From an uncultured Paracoccaceae bacterium (GTDB lineage Bacteria > Pseudomonadota > Alphaproteobacteria > Rhodobacterales > Rhodobacteraceae), in NCBI GenBank assembly GCA_938038825.1, contig CALHST010000256.1:1-5239 (forward strand): DNA of 5,239 nucleotides, in the 5' to 3' direction. The notes under the pieces are model-generated. The model was not told the origin of the DNA and did not search any database. It worked only from the letters and a program-made list of their open reading frames with translations. The number at the start of each line of letters is the position of its first letter. Positions within the stretch are counted from its first letter, which is position 1. Positions 1-5,239 of this stretch are shown here, piece after piece. Both the position numbers and the translations under genes were made by a program.

Positions 1-1
1 T

Positions 2-268
2 GGGTTTGCCTATACACAAGGGACCCCCGCGACGTTTGCGCGGTCAGACCTGGACAATCCTGTCACCCGGGAATTCTGCGGTAATTGCGGGACACCCGTT
101 CTTACCCGGCGACCTAATTTTCCGATGGCCATTGTCAAAGCGGGTGTGTTGGATAACCCGGCCGAGTATGGGGACTCAGACGTTGCGATCTTTATGAAAG
201 ATGCCCAACCGTTTCACGTTCTAGCAGACGGCAAACCGCAATTTGATGGCATGCCACCCCGAAAATGA
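2..268 (+). CDS. GFA/CENP-V family zinc protein, C-terminal part (5' end cut by window)
   Basis: An open frame runs from the left edge to a TGA at 266-268, giving 88 residues. A Cys-x-x-Cys pair sits in the stretch EFCGNCGTPV (codons 26-29), preceded by TQGTPATF. This is the typical C-terminal half of the GFA (glutathione-dependent formaldehyde-activating enzyme / CENP-V) fold, in which this pair helps bind structural zinc. The other zinc-binding cysteines, expected in the N-terminal half, lie outside the window. The family is named for a proposed S-hydroxymethylglutathione synthase activity, but most members have no proven substrate, so no reaction is assigned. The stop overlaps the ATG of the next gene (ATGA at 265-268), which suggests one operon with translational coupling. 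No signal peptide can be judged because the N-terminus is missing. Family assignment is fairly sure; function is not. Confidence 0.85.
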   Translation, partial: GFAYTQGTPATFARSDLDNPVTREFCGNCGTPVLTRRPNFPMAIVKAGVLDNPAEYGDSDVAIFMKDAQPFHVLADGKPQFDGMPPRK

Positions 269-759
269 CGCCTGATGATTTGATTTTGGGGCCGATGGGA
301 TTGCGATTTCAGGGACGCCGCTATCCCTGTACCATCGGAAGATCTGGCCTCACCGATCAGAAACGCGAAGGCGACGGAGCCACCCCGAAAGGTGTGCACA
401 AGCTGGTCGGCATCCTATATCGGCCCGACAGGGTTGCTAAGCCGTCCCCTTTGGCCATTCCTATAGGTCCGCTGGACCTGTGGTCTGATGATCCCGAGGA
501 TGCATCTTACAACTTGATGGTGCGCGCACCGTATCCTGCAAGCCACGAGGCGTTGCGCAGGGCAGATCCGCTTTACGACATTGTCTTGTTAACCGACTGG
601 AACTGGCCACATCCGATCAAAGGACGTGGGTCCGCGATTTTCATTCACCAATGGCGTCGGCCAGGATTTGCAACAGAAGGGTGTATCGCGCTGAAACGCG
701 TGGACTTGCATGGCATCGCGAAACGCATCAATCCCGGCGCAAACCTCATCATTCGCTAA
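265..759 (+). CDS. YkuD-type L,D-transpeptidase family protein without signal peptide
   Basis: This 164-residue protein carries a YkuD (L,D-transpeptidase catalytic) domain over most of its length. The active-site region is at residues 126-143: IFIHQWRRPG followed by TEGCIAL, with His128 and the presumed nucleophile Cys140. The early GDGATPKG (36-43) is the usual substrate-loop motif of the fold. Known enzymes of this family form 3-3 peptidoglycan cross-links or attach or release lipoproteins in the periplasm. Two things are odd. The N-terminus (MTPDDLILG) is neither a signal peptide nor a membrane anchor, and the usual SHGC is replaced by TEGC. I recall similar short signal-less proteins in other Rhodobacterales, so this is probably a real subfamily and not a wrong start. 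The start is the ATG overlapping the upstream TGA; no good Shine-Dalgarno precedes it, so translation probably depends on coupling. The stop is followed at once by an inverted repeat. The fold is confident; the substrate and cellular location are unknown. Confidence 0.88.
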   Translation: MTPDDLILGPMGLRFQGRRYPCTIGRSGLTDQKREGDGATPKGVHKLVGILYRPDRVAKPSPLAIPIGPLDLWSDDPEDASYNLMVRAPYPASHEALRRADPLYDIVLLTDWNWPHPIKGRGSAIFIHQWRRPGFATEGCIALKRVDLHGIAKRINPGANLIIR

Positions 760-824
760 CGTGAGCTGAAGCTCACCTTACGGACAGACCATAGGGATCA
801 AAGTAAGGTGAGCTTTAGCTCACG
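760..824. repeat. REP/BIME-like inverted pair of palindromic units; likely bidirectional transcription end
   Basis: Left arm 760-781 and right arm 803-824 are 22-nt inverted copies, differing only at 768/816 (a G-T pair, so still G·U in + strand RNA), with a 21-nt loop at 782-802. Each arm is also a palindrome: GTGAGCT-GA-AGCTCAC at 761-776 and GTGAGCT-TT-AGCTCAC at 808-823. The structure can therefore fold as one long hairpin or as two short ones. It starts directly after the stop of the transpeptidase-like gene and contains the last codons and stop of yggS, filling the gap between two convergent genes. No T-run follows on either strand, so it is not a classic intrinsic terminator. It resembles REP-type elements that block or stabilise mRNA 3' ends. 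Whether the unit recurs elsewhere in the genome cannot be seen here; no other copy lies in this window. Confidence 0.8.
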
Positions 825-1465
825 CGGGTTCCAAAAATGGCGGAGCCTACGCGGATATGTGTGGCGCCCTGCGCAATGGCGCGCTCGAAGTCGCTGCTCA
901 TCCCCATGGACAATCCGACAAGGCCATTGCGTTTTGCCATCTTGGCCAAAAGCGCAAAGTGCAATGTTGGCTCTTCCTCAGCGGGGGGTATGCACATCAG
1001 ACCGGTTATCGACAGGTCCATAGATCTGCATTCAGTCACAAACGCATCAACATCGCCCGGCAACACGCCAGCCTTTTGCGGTTCCTCGCCGGTATTCACT
1101 TGAACAAACAGCTCTGGGCAGTGTCCAAGCTCTTGCGCAATCCTTGCAATGCCTTTGGCCAATTTGGGACGATCAACGGAATGGATTGCGTCAAAAAGTT
1201 CCATCGCGGCCCGAGTTTTGTTGCTTTGCAGTGGGCCAATCAAATGCACCGCGATCCCATCAAACTGCGCTTTGAAACCGGGCCATTTGCCTTGGGCTTC
1301 TTGAACCTTGTTCTCCCCAAAAACACGATGCCCTTGTTTGAGAACCGCTTCGACCCGCTCATTCGGTTGGACTTTGCTGACTGCGATCAAGTTCACATCA
1401 TCGGCACGGCGACCAACCGCTTCTGCTGCGCGGGCTGCCTTTTGGGAAATTTCCTGCAAAGACAC
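815..1465 (-). CDS. yggS: YggS/PROSC family pyridoxal-phosphate homeostasis protein
   Basis: This 216-residue protein is of normal length for the family and is a single (beta/alpha)8 alanine-racemase-like barrel. Visible landmarks are the PLP-binding lysine in AVSK (Lys31), FGENKVQEA (49-57), HLIGPLQSNK (74-83), SMGMSSD (186-192), and the phosphate-binding RVGSAIFG (205-212). Homologues (E. coli YggS, human PLPBP) bind PLP in the cytosol and balance vitamin B6 and amino/keto acid pools; they show no racemase activity. The start is GTG at 1465-1463, chosen because AAGGA lies 8 nt upstream and the N-terminus fits the family. The last codons and TAA (817-815) lie inside the inverted repeat shared with the convergent gene. 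The gene is downstream of the porin in the same direction, but a strong terminator separates them, so it probably has its own promoter or depends on read-through. I saw no clear promoter in the 98-bp gap. Confidence 0.95.
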   Translation of the reverse strand: MSLQEISQKAARAAEAVGRRADDVNLIAVSKVQPNERVEAVLKQGHRVFGENKVQEAQGKWPGFKAQFDGIAVHLIGPLQSNKTRAAMELFDAIHSVDRPKLAKGIARIAQELGHCPELFVQVNTGEEPQKAGVLPGDVDAFVTECRSMDLSITGLMCIPPAEEEPTLHFALLAKMAKRNGLVGLSMGMSSDFERAIAQGATHIRVGSAIFGTRVS

Positions 1466-1473
1466 AATCTGGA

Positions 1474-1478
1474 TCCTT
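1474..1478 (-). promoter_or_regulatory. Shine-Dalgarno of yggS (supports the GTG start)
   Basis: On the minus strand the sequence reads AAGGA, 8 nt, then GTG. This is a good match to the anti-SD at good spacing. It supports the GTG at 1465-1463 as the start, since no ATG lies in frame nearby. Confidence 0.7.
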
Positions 1479-1505
1479 TTTGTGGCCAGTTATCAAGGAT
1501 ACCGC

Positions 1506-1541
1506 ACAAAAGAAAAGGGGCAGATCTTTCGATCCGCCCCT
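1506..1541 (-). terminator. Rho-independent terminator of the porin transcript
   Basis: Read on the minus strand, an 11-bp stem (1541-1531 pairing with 1526-1516) closes on a GAAA tetraloop and is followed by TTTCTTTTGT. In minus-strand RNA all 11 positions pair, including one G·U (1535 with 1522). On the plus strand that same position is an A-C mismatch, so the hairpin suits the leftward transcript. It starts 22 nt after the porin stop codon, as expected for a highly expressed monocistronic porin mRNA. A weaker plus-strand use is possible because AAATTTTT follows on that side, but no plus-strand gene ends here. Confidence 0.9.
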
Positions 1542-1563
1542 AAATTTTTAGGTATGTGTCGAC

Positions 1564-2520
1564 TTAGAAGTCGAAACGTACACCAAAGTCAGCTTTTGTT
1601 GCGCTGTCGATGTCTTGACCGATGAAGCCACGCAGGTTTGCGTTGCCGCCCAGGTCGTGAACAAAGCCAACACCGATTGCTTCGGAGTTACCCGGTGCAT
1701 CAGCTGCGCCGCCAGCGGAGAATACCAACTGAACAGTTGTTGCTGCGCCAACGTCATAGGAGATGGAACCACCGTAAGCCACGTCATCCGCGCCTGCACC
1801 AGCAGTTTCGTTCTCACCAACGTTTACGGCGAAACCAACTGGACCTACGGAACCGGTGAATGTCACCAAGTAGTAGTTGTTGGAACCAGCTGTGGAGTCA
1901 ACTTCACCGATAACCGCACCGATTTGGTAATCACCAAATTTGTAGGATGCGCCGATCGCTGTGTCTGTTGCGCCTGTGTCTTCGCCGACAGAGAAGCCAT
2001 CGTCAGCGAAAGATGCCATTACGGAGAAACCGCCAGCAGAGTATTTCGCGTTGATGCCGTTAACGCCAGCACCAGTGGAGGAGAACGATGCACCTGGGAA
2101 GCCAAATGCGTCGATCATGCCGATTTGACCTTCAAGACCGATATCGGCGAAAGGCTGAACAGTGCCGCCATCGTCGAATACGTTCGAGATGTTACCAACA
2201 CGAACACGCAGACCTTCATAAGAAATCTGGTAACGTGCGCCTGAGAATGCCAATGCATTCGCTGTGCCGTCTGCGTTTTCGTTTGCTTCAGCACGAACAC
2301 GTGCGGCCAAACGTACGCCACCGGAAGTTTCGGTAGATGCGTCAAAGTTCAGGCGGTAACGGCTGATGATGATAGCTTCTTCGGCGCGGCTGTCGTTATA
2401 GCCTACACCAAAACGTGCCAGACCGCTGATGTTCAGCTCTGGGCCGGATTCATGACCGTCTGCCATCGCAACGCCTGTTGTGGCGACGAGAGCAGTGGTA
2501 GCGATAAGAATCTTCTTCAT
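1564..2520 (-). CDS. Outer-membrane porin, Rhodobacter-type (Gram-negative porin family)
   Basis: This 318-residue protein opens with a Sec signal peptide, MKKILIATTALVATTGVAMA, probably cut after Ala20 so that the mature protein begins DGHES. The mature part alternates short amphipathic strands with Gly/Asp/Asn-rich turns, has no cysteine, and ends in GVRFDF. The C-terminal phenylalanine is the usual recognition signal for the BAM outer-membrane assembly machinery. The size and the early ELNISGLARFGVGY strand fit the trimeric 16-strand general porins of Rhodobacter (about 300 residues). The stretch RVGNISNVFDDGG is a candidate for the strand and constriction loop (L3) region. The role is passive diffusion of small hydrophilic solutes. 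A Shine-Dalgarno-like GAGGG lies 7 nt before the ATG. A strong terminator follows the gene, so it is probably transcribed alone. Substrate preference cannot be read from sequence. Confidence 0.95.
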   Translation of the reverse strand: MKKILIATTALVATTGVAMADGHESGPELNISGLARFGVGYNDSRAEEAIIISRYRLNFDASTETSGGVRLAARVRAEANENADGTANALAFSGARYQISYEGLRVRVGNISNVFDDGGTVQPFADIGLEGQIGMIDAFGFPGASFSSTGAGVNGINAKYSAGGFSVMASFADDGFSVGEDTGATDTAIGASYKFGDYQIGAVIGEVDSTAGSNNYYLVTFTGSVGPVGFAVNVGENETAGAGADDVAYGGSISYDVGAATTVQLVFSAGGAADAPGNSEAIGVGFVHDLGGNANLRGFIGQDIDSATKADFGVRFDF

Positions 2521-2713
2521 TGAGTTTCCCTCGGATTTTCAGTTCCACAGCAGAATCGCGGTGGGTGTGTGAGCCTCTTTTCCTCTGATGGCGGGTGGTT
2601 TTCAAGAACGCTGGACCGGGCAGTCCCAAAAGGTCTGGAAGCTGGTGCAGGGATGCCACACCTCGACCACAGTTCTTTCTTGAATCCGCCGCTGTTAGAT
2701 CGACAGCAGCTTC

Positions 2714-2742
2714 TTGTATCGCTGCGCCCTGTTCGCTATCAC
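2714..2742 (+). promoter_or_regulatory. Weak candidate sigma-70-type promoter for the DUF3576 gene
   Basis: TTGTAT (2714-2719), a 17-nt spacer, and TATCAC (2737-2742) resemble a weak -35/-10 pair. Transcription would start just upstream of the Shine-Dalgarno of the lipoprotein gene, giving a leader of about 20 nt. The matches are only 3/6 and 4/6, so this is a suggestion based on position and spacing. Confidence 0.3.
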
Positions 2743-2758
2743 CTAAACAAACAAGAGT

Positions 2759-2765
2759 AGGGTGG
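2759..2765 (+). promoter_or_regulatory. Shine-Dalgarno of the DUF3576 lipoprotein gene
   Basis: AGGGTGG ends 5 nt before the ATG at 2771. It overlaps the alternative in-frame GTG at 2762, so it can serve the ATG but not that GTG. This decides the start in favour of 2771. Confidence 0.6.
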
Positions 2766-2770
2766 ATGTC

Positions 2771-3277
2771 ATGGCACGAACACGGCTGGGGAACTTTATC
2801 GTTGGAGCGATGCTCTTTCTTTTGGTTGCGTGTGGTCAAAACGCTCAACCCGACGTTGACGGTGCACGGGATTTGGGAACACCGGACGTAACGCCGTTGG
2901 ACAGTCCGCGGCTGGAAACATCTGACACAGGTCTGGGTCGCGGTCTTTTACAATCCTTCCGGCGCGGAAGTGCAGAAGTCGACGTTCAAGTGAACCGCTA
3001 CCTTTGGAATGCGTCGCTAGAAGTTCTTGATTTCTTGCCAGTCCAAAGTGTCGACCCGTTTACAGGTGTCATTGTAACAGGCTTTGGAACACCACCCGGA
3101 ACAGGTCGCGCCTATCGTGCGACAGTTTTGATTGATGACCCTGCTTTAGAAGCGCGTTCCTTAAAAGTTGCCCTGCAATCCCGTTCGGGACCTGTGGCGG
3201 CATCGACAGTGCGCGCCATAGAAGACGCAATCCTAACACGGGCCCGCCAGTTGCGGGTTGCTGATTCACGTCTTTAA
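2771..3277 (+). CDS. DUF3576 domain lipoprotein
   Basis: This 168-residue protein starts with a lipoprotein signal peptide: a basic MARTR start, a hydrophobic core, and the lipobox LVAC with Cys21 as the lipidated residue. Gly-Gln after the Cys, with no Asp at +2, is compatible with outer-membrane sorting. A low-complexity linker runs to about residue 60. The conserved domain follows: VNRYLWNASLEVLDFLP (74-90), VDPFTGVIVT (94-103), then an alternating strand region and a C-terminal helix EDAILTRARQLR (151-162). This is the alphaproteobacterial DUF3576 pattern. Its function is unknown. As I recall it commonly precedes leuS, with lptE and holA further downstream, hinting at an envelope role, but that is inference. 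An in-frame GTG at 2762 would add three residues (MDV); the ATG is preferred because of the Shine-Dalgarno position and the better signal peptide. A strong terminator follows 26 nt after the stop. Confidence 0.88.
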   Translation: MARTRLGNFIVGAMLFLLVACGQNAQPDVDGARDLGTPDVTPLDSPRLETSDTGLGRGLLQSFRRGSAEVDVQVNRYLWNASLEVLDFLPVQSVDPFTGVIVTGFGTPPGTGRAYRATVLIDDPALEARSLKVALQSRSGPVAASTVRAIEDAILTRARQLRVADSRL

Positions 3278-3303
3278 TTGTCCGCATAGAAGAAGTATCC
3301 AAC

Positions 3304-3330
3304 CGCCGGGCATCGCAGCCCGGCGTTTTT
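3304..3330 (+). terminator. Rho-independent terminator between the DUF3576 gene and leuS
   Basis: A perfect 8-bp GC-rich stem, CGCCGGGC (3304-3311) with GCCCGGCG (3318-3325), encloses a 6-nt loop and is followed directly by TTTTT (3326-3330). It is a textbook intrinsic terminator. It lies only 24 nt before the leuS start codon and 26 nt after the lipoprotein stop, so it either ends the lipoprotein mRNA or attenuates read-through into leuS. I see no competing antiterminator stem and no leucine-rich leader peptide in the 77-nt gap. Confidence 0.9.
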
Positions 3331-3341
3331 CGTTATAGACC

Positions 3342-3346
3342 AAGGA
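3342..3346 (+). promoter_or_regulatory. Shine-Dalgarno of leuS
   Basis: AAGGA lies 8 nt before the ATG at 3355, directly downstream of the terminator. A TATAGA at 3334-3339 could be a -10 element, but no -35 is visible at 17 nt because that place is the terminator hairpin. Confidence 0.7.
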
Positions 3347-3354
3347 CCAAACCC

Positions 3355-5239
3355 ATGACTGGTTATGCCCCCTCCGAGATCGAAGCCAAGTGGCAACATG
3401 CCTGGGACGAGGCTGGTCTATTCCGCGCGGTGCGCGACGAATCCAAACCTAAGTATTATGTGCTTGAGATGTTCCCCTATCCATCGGGGCGCATCCACAT
3501 CGGCCACGTGCGCAACTACACGATGGGTGACGTGATCGCGCGGTATAAACGTGCCACCGGGCATAACGTTCTGCACCCGATGGGCTTTGACGCCTTTGGG
3601 ATGCCCGCAGAAAACGCGGCGATGGCCATTGGCGGCCACCCGAAAGAGTGGACCTATAGCAATATCGACGACATGGTCACGCAGATGAAGCCGATGGGCT
3701 TTTCGCTGGACTGGGACCGGATGTTCGCCACCTGTGACCCGGAATACTACGCGCAGCAGCAGGCGTTGTTCCTCGATTTCCTAGATGCTGGGCTGGTTTA
3801 TCGCAAAAACGCTGTGGTGAACTGGGATCCGGTCGACATGACCGTTCTGGCCAACGAACAGGTTGAGGACGGCAAGGGGTGGCGGTCTGGTGCCGAAGTG
3901 GAACGGCGCGAGCTAACGCAGTGGTTCTTCAAGATCAGCGATATGTCTGAAGAGCTTTTGGAAGCGTTGGATACATTGGACGATTGGCCTGCCAAGGTGC
4001 GTTTGATGCAGGAAAACTGGATCGGTAAATCCCGCGGTCTGGAATTTTCGTTTGAACGCACAGATGGCGGCGAGCCGATCACTGTCTACACGACCCGCCC
4101 CGATACACTGAACGGCGCGAGTTTTGTTGGCGTCTCGCCGGATCATCCAATGGTCAAAGCGATGGAGGCTGACAATGCAGACCTCGCCGCCGCAGTGGCC
4201 GAGATGCGCAAGGGTGGCACCACGGCGGAGGCTTTGGAAAAGGCCGACAAGCTGGGCTATGACACCGGGATCACCGTCAAGCACCCGCTGAACCCTGATT
4301 GGGAACTGCCTGTGTGGGTCGCGAACTTCATTCTGATGGATTACGGCACCGGCGCAATCTTTGCATGCCCTGCGCATGACCAGCGCGATTTGGACTTCTG
4401 CCGCAAATACGATTTGCCGGTGATCGACACGTTCTTTGCCTTGGGCAACGACACCCCAGTAGGGACCGAGGCCTTTGTGCCGCCGAAAACCGAGAAGGTG
4501 CGTTGGGTGAATCATTTCGCCGGGCTGACCGAAGCCACCGGGCAAGAGGCGATCGACGCCACTGTCGATTTCGCCGAGGCCCAAGGGTGGGGCACAGGCA
4601 AAACGCAATTCCGTCTGCGCGACTGGGGCCTGTCCCGCCAGCGCTATTGGGGTTGCCCGATTCCTGTGGTGCATTGCGACGCGTGTGGTGTGGTTCCCGA
4701 GAAGAAAGAAAACCTGCCCGTTGAACTGCCTGACGATGTGACCTTTGACATCCCCGGTAACCCGCTGGACCGTCACCCAACATGGCGCGACGTGCCCTGC
4801 CCGTCCTGTGGCAAAGCGGCGAAGCGTGAAACCGACACGATGGACACGTTCGTCGATTCCAGTTGGTATTTCGCCCGCTTTACCGCGCCGCGTGAAACAA
4901 CGCCGACCAATATGGCGGATGCGGAATACTGGATGAACGTCGATCAGTATATCGGCGGGATCGAACACGCGATCCTTCACCTGCTGTATTCCCGCTTCTT
5001 TGCGCGCGGGATGCAGATCACAGGACACTTGCCCGCGAAATCGTCTGAACCGTTCAACGCGTTGTTCACCCAAGGCATGGTGACGCACGCGATTTATCAG
5101 ACCAAAGACTCGCAGTCGGGGCGGCCTGTCTACCACTACCCAGAAGAAGTCGAATTGAAGGACGGCAAGGCCTTTCTCAAAGACAGCGGGTTCGAATGTA
5201 GCATCATCCCCTCTGCCAAGATGTCGAAGTCCAAGAACA
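3355..5239 (+). CDS. leuS: Leucyl-tRNA synthetase (LeuRS), N-terminal 628 residues; 3' end cut by window
   Basis: The frame is open from ATG 3355 to the right edge, 628 complete codons of an enzyme usually about 850 residues long. It charges tRNA-Leu with leucine in the cytosol (class Ia synthetase). Landmarks in order: FPYPSG then the HIGH motif (48-51); MGFDAFGMPAENAA just after; the CP1 editing insertion with TTRPDTL (246-252), MDYGTGAIF (328-336) and HDQRD (341-345); DWGLSRQRYWGCPIP (423-437) at the return to the catalytic core; a zinc site with Cys441/Cys444 and Cys482/Cys485; DTMDTFVDSSWYF (494-506); and KMSKS (622-626), almost at the window edge. The anticodon-binding and C-terminal domains lie outside. 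The editing region looks intact, including the conserved Asp of HDQRD, so hydrolysis of mischarged tRNA is expected. The reading frame shows no frameshift or stop. A terminator sits just upstream, so control by attenuation or a nearby promoter is possible. Confidence 0.98.
   Translation, partial: MTGYAPSEIEAKWQHAWDEAGLFRAVRDESKPKYYVLEMFPYPSGRIHIGHVRNYTMGDVIARYKRATGHNVLHPMGFDAFGMPAENAAMAIGGHPKEWTYSNIDDMVTQMKPMGFSLDWDRMFATCDPEYYAQQQALFLDFLDAGLVYRKNAVVNWDPVDMTVLANEQVEDGKGWRSGAEVERRELTQWFFKISDMSEELLEALDTLDDWPAKVRLMQENWIGKSRGLEFSFERTDGGEPITVYTTRPDTLNGASFVGVSPDHPMVKAMEADNADLAAAVAEMRKGGTTAEALEKADKLGYDTGITVKHPLNPDWELPVWVANFILMDYGTGAIFACPAHDQRDLDFCRKYDLPVIDTFFALGNDTPVGTEAFVPPKTEKVRWVNHFAGLTEATGQEAIDATVDFAEAQGWGTGKTQFRLRDWGLSRQRYWGCPIPVVHCDACGVVPEKKENLPVELPDDVTFDIPGNPLDRHPTWRDVPCPSCGKAAKRETDTMDTFVDSSWYFARFTAPRETTPTNMADAEYWMNVDQYIGGIEHAILHLLYSRFFARGMQITGHLPAKSSEPFNALFTQGMVTHAIYQTKDSQSGRPVYHYPEEVELKDGKAFLKDSGFECSIIPSAKMSKSKN

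Larger units (their letters stand above)
2521..2770. promoter_or_regulatory. Divergent intergenic region between porin and DUF3576 lipoprotein gene
   Basis: These 250 bp hold no convincing gene. They must carry the porin promoter (leftward), and probably one for the lipoprotein-leuS unit (rightward). On the porin side I see the GAGGG ribosome-binding site at 2528-2532 but no clear -35/-10 pair; a TTGAAA at 2602-2607 (minus strand) lacks a matching -10 at normal spacing. An 8-bp inverted repeat, TTCAAGAA at 2601-2608 and TTCTTGAA at 2677-2684, could be a regulator half-site pair or an RNA stem in a long porin leader. It could also be chance. Confidence 0.5.

Noticed and set aside
760..824. Phage attachment site or insertion-sequence ends
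   Set aside because: The repeats are only 21 nt apart with no transposase or integrase between or near them, and no target-site duplication is visible.
857..1543. A 228-codon plus-strand open frame opposite yggS
   Set aside because: It is antisense to a complete, well-conserved yggS, and it runs through the porin terminator. Its product is Cys/His/Phe-rich with no known domain.
1615..2244. A 209-codon plus-strand open frame opposite the porin, rich in cysteine
   Set aside because: It is the complement of porin codons (Ala and Thr codons read as Cys and Val). The cysteine-rich look is an artefact of the porin sequence.
2762..2770. GTG at 2762 as the start of the DUF3576 gene
   Set aside because: The best Shine-Dalgarno (2759-2765) overlaps this GTG, whereas it is correctly placed for the ATG at 2771, which also gives a cleaner lipoprotein signal.
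2521..2770. A tRNA or a known riboswitch in the divergent region
   Set aside because: No cloverleaf, T-loop GTTCGAATC-type motif or recognisable aptamer core was found on either strand.
2450..2848. A 132-codon minus-strand frame spanning the porin start and the divergent intergenic region
   Set aside because: It overlaps both the porin signal peptide and the lipoprotein start in other frames, and has no domain resemblance.
3913..5136. A 407-codon open frame on the minus strand opposite leuS
   Set aside because: leuS is unmistakable in the forward frame with all family motifs. The reverse frame has no recognisable domain and is rich in Arg, His and Gly, as expected for the complement of a codon-biased gene.

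Overview
The window looks like ordinary chromosomal DNA from an alphaproteobacterium of the Rhodobacterales (Roseobacter-type). The main reasons are a Rhodobacter-type 318-residue porin with no cysteine, a DUF3576 lipoprotein directly upstream of leuS, and a signal-less YkuD-type protein of about 165 residues that I recall as common in this order. Base composition is moderate, in keeping with a marine roseobacter. The genus cannot be fixed from this sequence alone.

Layout, left to right. (1) Positions 2-268, + strand: C-terminal end of a GFA/CENP-V-type zinc protein, cut by the window edge. It overlaps by ATGA the start of (2), a YkuD L,D-transpeptidase-family protein (265-759, +). (3) The whole 55-bp gap between this gene and the convergent yggS is filled by two inverted copies of a 22-bp unit (760-824), each itself a palindrome. 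It looks like a REP/BIME-type element and also encodes the last codons of yggS. (4) yggS, PLP-homeostasis protein, 815-1465 on the minus strand with a GTG start. (5) A strong rho-independent terminator (1506-1541) separates yggS from the upstream porin. (6) Outer-membrane porin, 1564-2520, minus strand. (7) A 250-bp divergent intergenic region (2521-2770). (8) DUF3576 lipoprotein, 2771-3277, +. (9) A perfect rho-independent terminator (3304-3330). (10) leuS, starting at 3355 and running off the right edge just after the KMSKS motif (628 codons visible).

How they fit together: this is a mix of housekeeping (LeuRS, YggS) and envelope genes (porin, lipoprotein, possible peptidoglycan cross-linking enzyme), not one pathway. 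Three transcription units are implied. The first is rightward, GFA to L,D-transpeptidase, ending at the inverted repeat. The second is leftward, porin with a terminator, then yggS from its own promoter or by read-through. The third is rightward, DUF3576 to leuS, with a terminator between the two genes.

I found no mobile element, CRISPR array, rRNA or tRNA, toxin-antitoxin pair or defence system, and no convincing undescribed system. The most interesting signals are the stop-codon-embedded inverted repeat at 760-824, the signal-less transpeptidase-like protein with a TEGC active-site motif, and the terminator placed 24 nt before the leuS start.
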